From the NCBI RefSeq assembly GCF_001685025.1, contig NZ_MAYU01000012.1, positions 620,001 through 684,000 on the forward strand: a stretch of 64,000 nt of DNA, written 5' to 3'. Positions 60,444-64,000 of the stretch are shown here, in pieces. Source of the DNA: Bacillus sp. FJAT-27225. Lineage in GTDB: Bacteria; Bacillota; Bacilli; Bacillales; Cytobacillaceae. The notes beneath the pieces are model-generated. The model had not been told where the DNA came from, made no database searches, and saw only the letters and a program-made list of their open reading frames with translations. A program made the position numbers and the translations under genes. The stretch's first letter is position 1. Each line of letters opens with the position of its first letter.

Positions 60444-61232
60444 ATGAAAACAACAATTCTTTTTTGCGGCTATTCCTACCATACACAGCCCTTTTACTCT
60501 GCCTATAAGTCAGGATATCCCTCCTACCTGTTCCGCCTCCAGACAGAAGGAACATGCAAAGCAACGGTTAATGGAAAGGAAGCGATTCTTACAAAAGGGG
60601 ATCTTCTTCTTGTCCGGCCTGGTGATCAATATGATTTAATCGTTGAGGAAATGCCCAAAAACCAGTCGGTCATGAGCGGCGATTACCATGTGGCATGTGA
60701 GGGCGCATGGCTGGACGACTGGTGGGAACGCTGTGCCGAATCCGGAATAACCCGGATCCAAGTCGATGAAACGATTCTATCCTTATGGCGGCACCTCATC
60801 ATAGAAGACCGCCGCCCATCTGCACTGCACTACAATGAACTATCCGATTATTTTTTGCGGGCGCTTTGCTTATCATTGGATCGGGCCATAAAAGAAACGT
60901 CTTCATCAAACAGCCTTCCATTTCCGGTTGCCAAAATGATGCGATACATTGAGGAGCACGCGACCACACCGCTCAAGCTGGAACAAGTGGCCAGGCATGC
61001 AGGGCTAAGTGTTTCACGGGCAGGACATCTTTTCAAAGAAAGTCTCGGAAAAACTATCATTGCTTACACTCTTGAAATTCGGCTGGCAGCTGCAGTCGAG
61101 AGAATGAAATATACAACGATGACACTTGAGCAGATAGCCGAAGAATGCGGATTTGGCGCCTACCCATATTTCCACAGGGTTTTTCAAAAGAAATACGGAA
61201 TCTCACCTGGGGCATACCGGAGGATGGAGTAG
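60444..61232 (+). CDS. AraC-family transcriptional regulator
   Basis: 262 residues. N-terminal cupin-like sensor (YLFRLQTEGTCKATVNGKEAILTKGDLLLVRPGDQYDL), C-terminal double HTH (MRYIEEHATTPLKLEQVARHAGLSVSRAGHLFKESLGKTIIAYTLEIRLAAAVERMKYTTMTLEQIAEECGFGAYPYFHRVFQKKYGISPGAYR). Faces the epimerase/dehydrogenase operon across a 139-base gap and very likely controls it in response to a sugar. Confidence 0.93.
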   Translation: MKTTILFCGYSYHTQPFYSAYKSGYPSYLFRLQTEGTCKATVNGKEAILTKGDLLLVRPGDQYDLIVEEMPKNQSVMSGDYHVACEGAWLDDWWERCAESGITRIQVDETILSLWRHLIIEDRRPSALHYNELSDYFLRALCLSLDRAIKETSSSNSLPFPVAKMMRYIEEHATTPLKLEQVARHAGLSVSRAGHLFKESLGKTIIAYTLEIRLAAAVERMKYTTMTLEQIAEECGFGAYPYFHRVFQKKYGISPGAYRRME

Positions 61233-61292
61233 GAAAAGAGTCAACAACTGCCACTTTCGGACCAGGCAGATAACCCGAAATTGACGAGAGGT

Positions 61293-61465
61293 ATTGGTAA
61301 CGTTTTGGGGGCTGGAGGCGCGCGAAATGGCACCAGCACGTTTTATTGGTAACGTTTCGGGCTCTGGAGACATGCGAAATGTCGCCAATACGGTTTATTG
61401 GTAACGTTTCGGGCTCTGGAGACATGCGAAATGTCGCCAATACGGTTTATTGGTAACGTTTCGGC
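61293..61465. repeat. 52-bp tandem repeat, about 3.3 units
   Basis: ATTGGTAACGTTT starts at 61293, 61345, 61397 and 61449, exactly 52 bp apart. Units 2 and 3 are identical over TTCGGGCTCTGGAGAC, ATGCGAAATGTCGCCAATAC and GGTTT. The array has the same period as the one at 34846 and a loosely similar order of words (CTGG, ATG, AAA, CCAA). Open frames in both directions here only translate the repeat. Confidence 0.85.
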
Positions 61466-61556
61466 TCTGGACCGCTGGAACACTAGGCAGTTCGCTTTGT
61501 TAAAAAACGGTTCTGTAGTATTCTTTTTCGTAAATAAAGGAAAGAAGGCTGGCCAG

Positions 61557-62618
61557 ATGGAGAGGTATCGAATTAAACCGGGCAAAGGGCTCGAATTCGG
61601 GCTTTATACGCTCGGCGACCATATACCGGACCCGCATACAGGGAAGCGGATTCCTGCACAAGAGCGGATTCGGGAGCTGATTGAGCTCGCGCAGCTTGCC
61701 GAACAGGCGGGGCTGGACTTTTTCAGTGTTGGTGAAAGTCATCAGGAATATTTTACGACCCAAGCACACTCGGTAGTACTGTCAGCGATTGCCCAGGCAA
61801 CGAGCAAAATAAAGATTGGCAGCTCATCGACGATTGTCAGCACCCTCGACCCGGTACGCGTATTTGAGGATTTTGCGACGATTGATCTGATATCGAATGG
61901 ACGGGCGGAAATCATTGCCGGGCGTGCATCGCGAATTGGGCTGTTTGAGCTCCTTGGCTATGACATAAGGGATTATGAAGAGCTATATGAGGAAAAATTC
62001 GACTTGTTGCTGCAGATAAACGAGAAGGAAACACTCAACTGGAGCGGCAAGTTCCGTGCGCCACTCCGGAATGCGCGGGTAATCCCGCGCCCAGTAGACG
62101 GAAGCCTGCCGATATGGCGTGCAGTGGGAGGCGGACCGGAGAGTGCGGTAAAAGCCGGACAGGCCGGCGTCCCAATGATGCTTGCTATGCTTGGGGGAGC
62201 TGCGACGACCTTTAAGTATTCGGTAGATGCCTATCGGGCGTCGGCCGAGCGAAGCGGTTTTAACAAAAACGAACTTCCAGTGGCAACTGCAGGATTCCTT
62301 TTTCCAGCCGAAACGACTCAGGATGCGCTCAGGGAGTATCATCCTTACATCAATGAGGGAATGAAACTAACGAATGGACGCGGGTTTCCATGGGTCGGAT
62401 TTCAGCACGGTGGTGAGCTGGAAAATGTAATGAATGTTGGCAGCCCTCAGCAGATTGTTGAGAAGATACTGTATCAACATGAGCTGTTTGGCCATCAGCG
62501 CTATATCGGGCAAATGGATTTTGGCGGTGTTCCGTTTGAGAAGCTGAAGCGAAATATTGAGCTGATTGCAACCAAAATCTTACCTGATGTGAAAAAGTAT
62601 ACGGCGAGCAAGGAGTAA
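61557..62618 (+). CDS. Luciferase-like flavin-dependent monooxygenase
   Basis: 353 residues from the ATG at 61557; upstream in-frame sequence is repeat DNA. Bacterial luciferase-like TIM barrel: EFGLYTLGDHIPDP, AEQAGLDFFSVGESHQEYFTTQAHSVVLSAIAQATSKIKIGSSSTIVSTLDPVRVFEDFATIDLISNGRAEIIAGRAS, PIWRAVGGGPESAVKAGQAGVPMMLAMLGG, IYQHELFGHQRYI-like end. It would use FMNH2 from a reductase for oxidation of an unknown substrate. A weak AAGG site precedes it. Monocistronic, with its own terminator. Confidence 0.9.
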   Translation: MERYRIKPGKGLEFGLYTLGDHIPDPHTGKRIPAQERIRELIELAQLAEQAGLDFFSVGESHQEYFTTQAHSVVLSAIAQATSKIKIGSSSTIVSTLDPVRVFEDFATIDLISNGRAEIIAGRASRIGLFELLGYDIRDYEELYEEKFDLLLQINEKETLNWSGKFRAPLRNARVIPRPVDGSLPIWRAVGGGPESAVKAGQAGVPMMLAMLGGAATTFKYSVDAYRASAERSGFNKNELPVATAGFLFPAETTQDALREYHPYINEGMKLTNGRGFPWVGFQHGGELENVMNVGSPQQIVEKILYQHELFGHQRYIGQMDFGGVPFEKLKRNIELIATKILPDVKKYTASKE

Positions 62619-62720
62619 AAATGGACGCCAGGGTTGGGTCATAGACAGAATTTGGGTTAAAACAATGAGTGTCTATACAGAAGCGATTCTCCAACAAGTG
62701 CGGATTTTCCCCTTTCCACA

Positions 62721-62757
62721 GAAAATCCCCTCTCGGTTCGAACCGGAGGGGTTTTGT
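62721..62757 (+). terminator. Terminator after the luciferase-like gene
   Basis: AAAATCCCCTC-TCGGTTCGAACCG-GAGGGGTTTT, a stem with the whole arm paired, then GTTT. The remaining part of 62619-62899 holds no gene I can support. Confidence 0.85.
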
Positions 62758-62899
62758 TTATGTCTGTAATAATCTGAAAGTGGCGATTTCCGCCAATTGT
62801 TTGCCATCCCGGCAACATGACACCTGGCGCATTAAGCTTGTTTGCCATTCTGTCAGTATGTGGCAGAAATATTGACGTAATGCTTCGTCTGCCAGCCGG

Positions 62900-64000
62900 T
62901 TATCGGCTCAAATGGCTTTTCTTGTATGCGGTAATCCGGTCGAGAATCCCGCTTTTCATCACAAAACTCTTCACTTTCTTGTATTCTTCAGCGGTTGCGC
63001 CTGACCATTGCGAAGCGGGATTGCGATAGCTGCGCAAGGCATCGATTGTGCTTGTGTACTCTTCATACATTACTGCGCTGGCAAAGTCCGCAATCGGCTG
63101 GCTGCGCATGTAGGCTGCAACTTGGCTGAGGGAGCGCGCCTTTGTTTTGCCTTCTATCTTACTAATAATCTCGTTCATTTCCCTTTCAATCACACCCATC
63201 AGGGACGCGATGTGGGTCGCATAAGGAAACAAATCCATCGAGTCCTTGTATTGCCTCTCCGCAGTAAGGGCAGCTGCCAGCCTTCTTCTTGACTCTTCAG
63301 TCAGATACCGGTAGTGATAATAGAAAAATTGGTAATCGTTATGGAGCTCATTGATTGCCTTAAAGGTTATCCTCACCGACGGCAGCCTTGGCTGTGACCG
63401 GGCAAGGGCATCTTCCAAGTCCATAAAGCTTAGCTTCAAATCCACCAGCACATCGTCTTTGTGAAGAAGCTCGGCTGTATCAAGGACAGCCTTGGCCGGA
63501 ATATACGCGGACTGAATAATTTCATAGCCTGCAACAGCTTCAAGACGGATTGCCGAGTAATCAGCAGCACTTCCTGCCGGGAGGGCAAAATATTCAGTGT
63601 TGATGGACTCGGCAATATCGCGGACGAGCAGCTTTTCCCCCTCGTTCAAAGTTGGCCGCAGCCTGTACCTCCGCTTCAGTTTCGCAGCTTCTTCATCGTG
63701 AAGGTATTCATTTTTCGCAAATTGTGAATCCAGGATGTAGGAATCGAGAAAGGCTTGCTCATCAAAAACGGCTTCGGTCGGCACAAGCTTATGCAGGGAA
63801 TAAGCCAGGAACTTCACCTTTTCATCCGACTCCTCCTCACACGCCTTAATCAGAAGTGTAAAGAGGCCAAGTACAAACTCCCTCGGATTTTTAAGGTAGT
63901 CATGGCCGGTTTCGGGAAAAAGTGTATGGTAAACGTTTCGGTGCAGCCGCCTCTGTTCAAGTTCCATCTCTGCAAGCTGGAACTTCAGCATTTCCTTATC
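62900..64000 (-). CDS. Hypothetical protein, N-terminus beyond the window edge
   Basis: 367 codons are visible and the frame is open through the window end. An internal ATG at 63991 has no spacing to its AAGGAA, so the true start is probably outside. The product is mostly helical and charged (RRRLAAALTAERQYKDSMDLFPYATHIASLMGVIEREMNEIISKIEGKTKARSLSQVAAYM), with FFYYHYRYLTEESRRRL and TEYFALPAGSAADYSAIRLEAVAGYEII. No signal or membrane segment, no recognised motif. Appears a genuine gene by composition and length. Confidence 0.7.
   Translation of the reverse strand, partial: DKEMLKFQLAEMELEQRRLHRNVYHTLFPETGHDYLKNPREFVLGLFTLLIKACEEESDEKVKFLAYSLHKLVPTEAVFDEQAFLDSYILDSQFAKNEYLHDEEAAKLKRRYRLRPTLNEGEKLLVRDIAESINTEYFALPAGSAADYSAIRLEAVAGYEIIQSAYIPAKAVLDTAELLHKDDVLVDLKLSFMDLEDALARSQPRLPSVRITFKAINELHNDYQFFYYHYRYLTEESRRRLAAALTAERQYKDSMDLFPYATHIASLMGVIEREMNEIISKIEGKTKARSLSQVAAYMRSQPIADFASAVMYEEYTSTIDALRSYRNPASQWSGATAEEYKKVKSFVMKSGILDRITAYKKSHLSR

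Noticed and set aside
61203-61585. Minus-strand open frames upstream of the luciferase-like gene
   Set aside because: They translate the 52-bp repeat (repeated FRMSPEPETLP text) and have no ribosome binding sites.

Overview
The window looks like a Bacillaceae chromosome (Bacillus, Neobacillus or Mesobacillus type). Support: strong AGGAGG-type ribosome binding sites, frequent TTG and GTG starts, cre-like boxes, MsmX-dependent style sugar ABC transporters without an ATPase gene, LigD-type end-joining genes, WXG100 proteins and short U-tailed terminators. No rRNA, tRNA, CRISPR array or intact prophage was seen. The assignment is by gene content and is not tested.

Layout. 0-2.4 kb: tail of an Ig-like surface protein, a decayed IS3-type transposase, a 21-bp tandem repeat and a 45-codon orphan gene. 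2.5-11.9 kb: a ten-gene minus-strand sugar-acid locus (LacI regulator, KDG kinase, KDPG aldolase, galactonate dehydratase, Zn-dehydrogenase, IolC-like kinase, binding protein, two permeases) with a readable promoter, cre and operator. 12.1-16.6 kb: IclR regulator, acylating acetaldehyde dehydrogenase, 4-hydroxy-2-oxovalerate aldolase and a GntP-type permease. 16.6-18.9 kb: IscA-like protein and a LigD split into two divergent genes (ligase, polymerase). 19.1-25.5 kb: a cyanophycin-scavenging cluster (sigma-54 activator, -24/-12 promoter, YfcC-type transporter, isoaspartyl dipeptidase, exported cyanophycinase). 25.6-34.6 kb: OFA-type transporter, then a dipeptide ABC operon led by an M20 amidohydrolase.

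34.5-40.5 kb: repeat-rich spacers around a GC-richer island encoding a beta-helix lipoprotein and a secreted GH3 glycosidase. 40.5-48.6 kb: WYL regulator with a GyrI-like protein, a TIKI/TraB-like protein whose 5' end is duplicated as a relic at 18.9 kb, CPBP protease, membrane protein, ECF sigma/anti-sigma pair and a diguanylate cyclase. 48.9-54.1 kb: two WXG100-like proteins, a two-component system, two tandem homologous structured RNA elements and a frameshifted orphan histidine kinase. 54.3-64 kb: Crp/Fnr regulator with an N-terminal Cys/His cluster, CopZ-like protein, a four-gene Gfo/Idh/MocA plus TIM-barrel epimerase operon opposite an AraC regulator, a 52-bp tandem repeat, a luciferase-like monooxygenase and a truncated unknown gene.

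The most unusual item is the pair of elements at 51.89-52.14 and 52.25-52.48 kb. They share a promoter-like block with two CTTCA repeats 22 bp apart, a hairpin with an identical UGGGG loop and compensatory stem changes, a C-rich anti-Shine-Dalgarno segment (TTAATTAACCTCCCTTT) and an intrinsic terminator. They lie beside a divergent OmpR-type regulator gene and recall the CiaR-dependent csRNAs of streptococci, although the sequence itself is not one I recognise.
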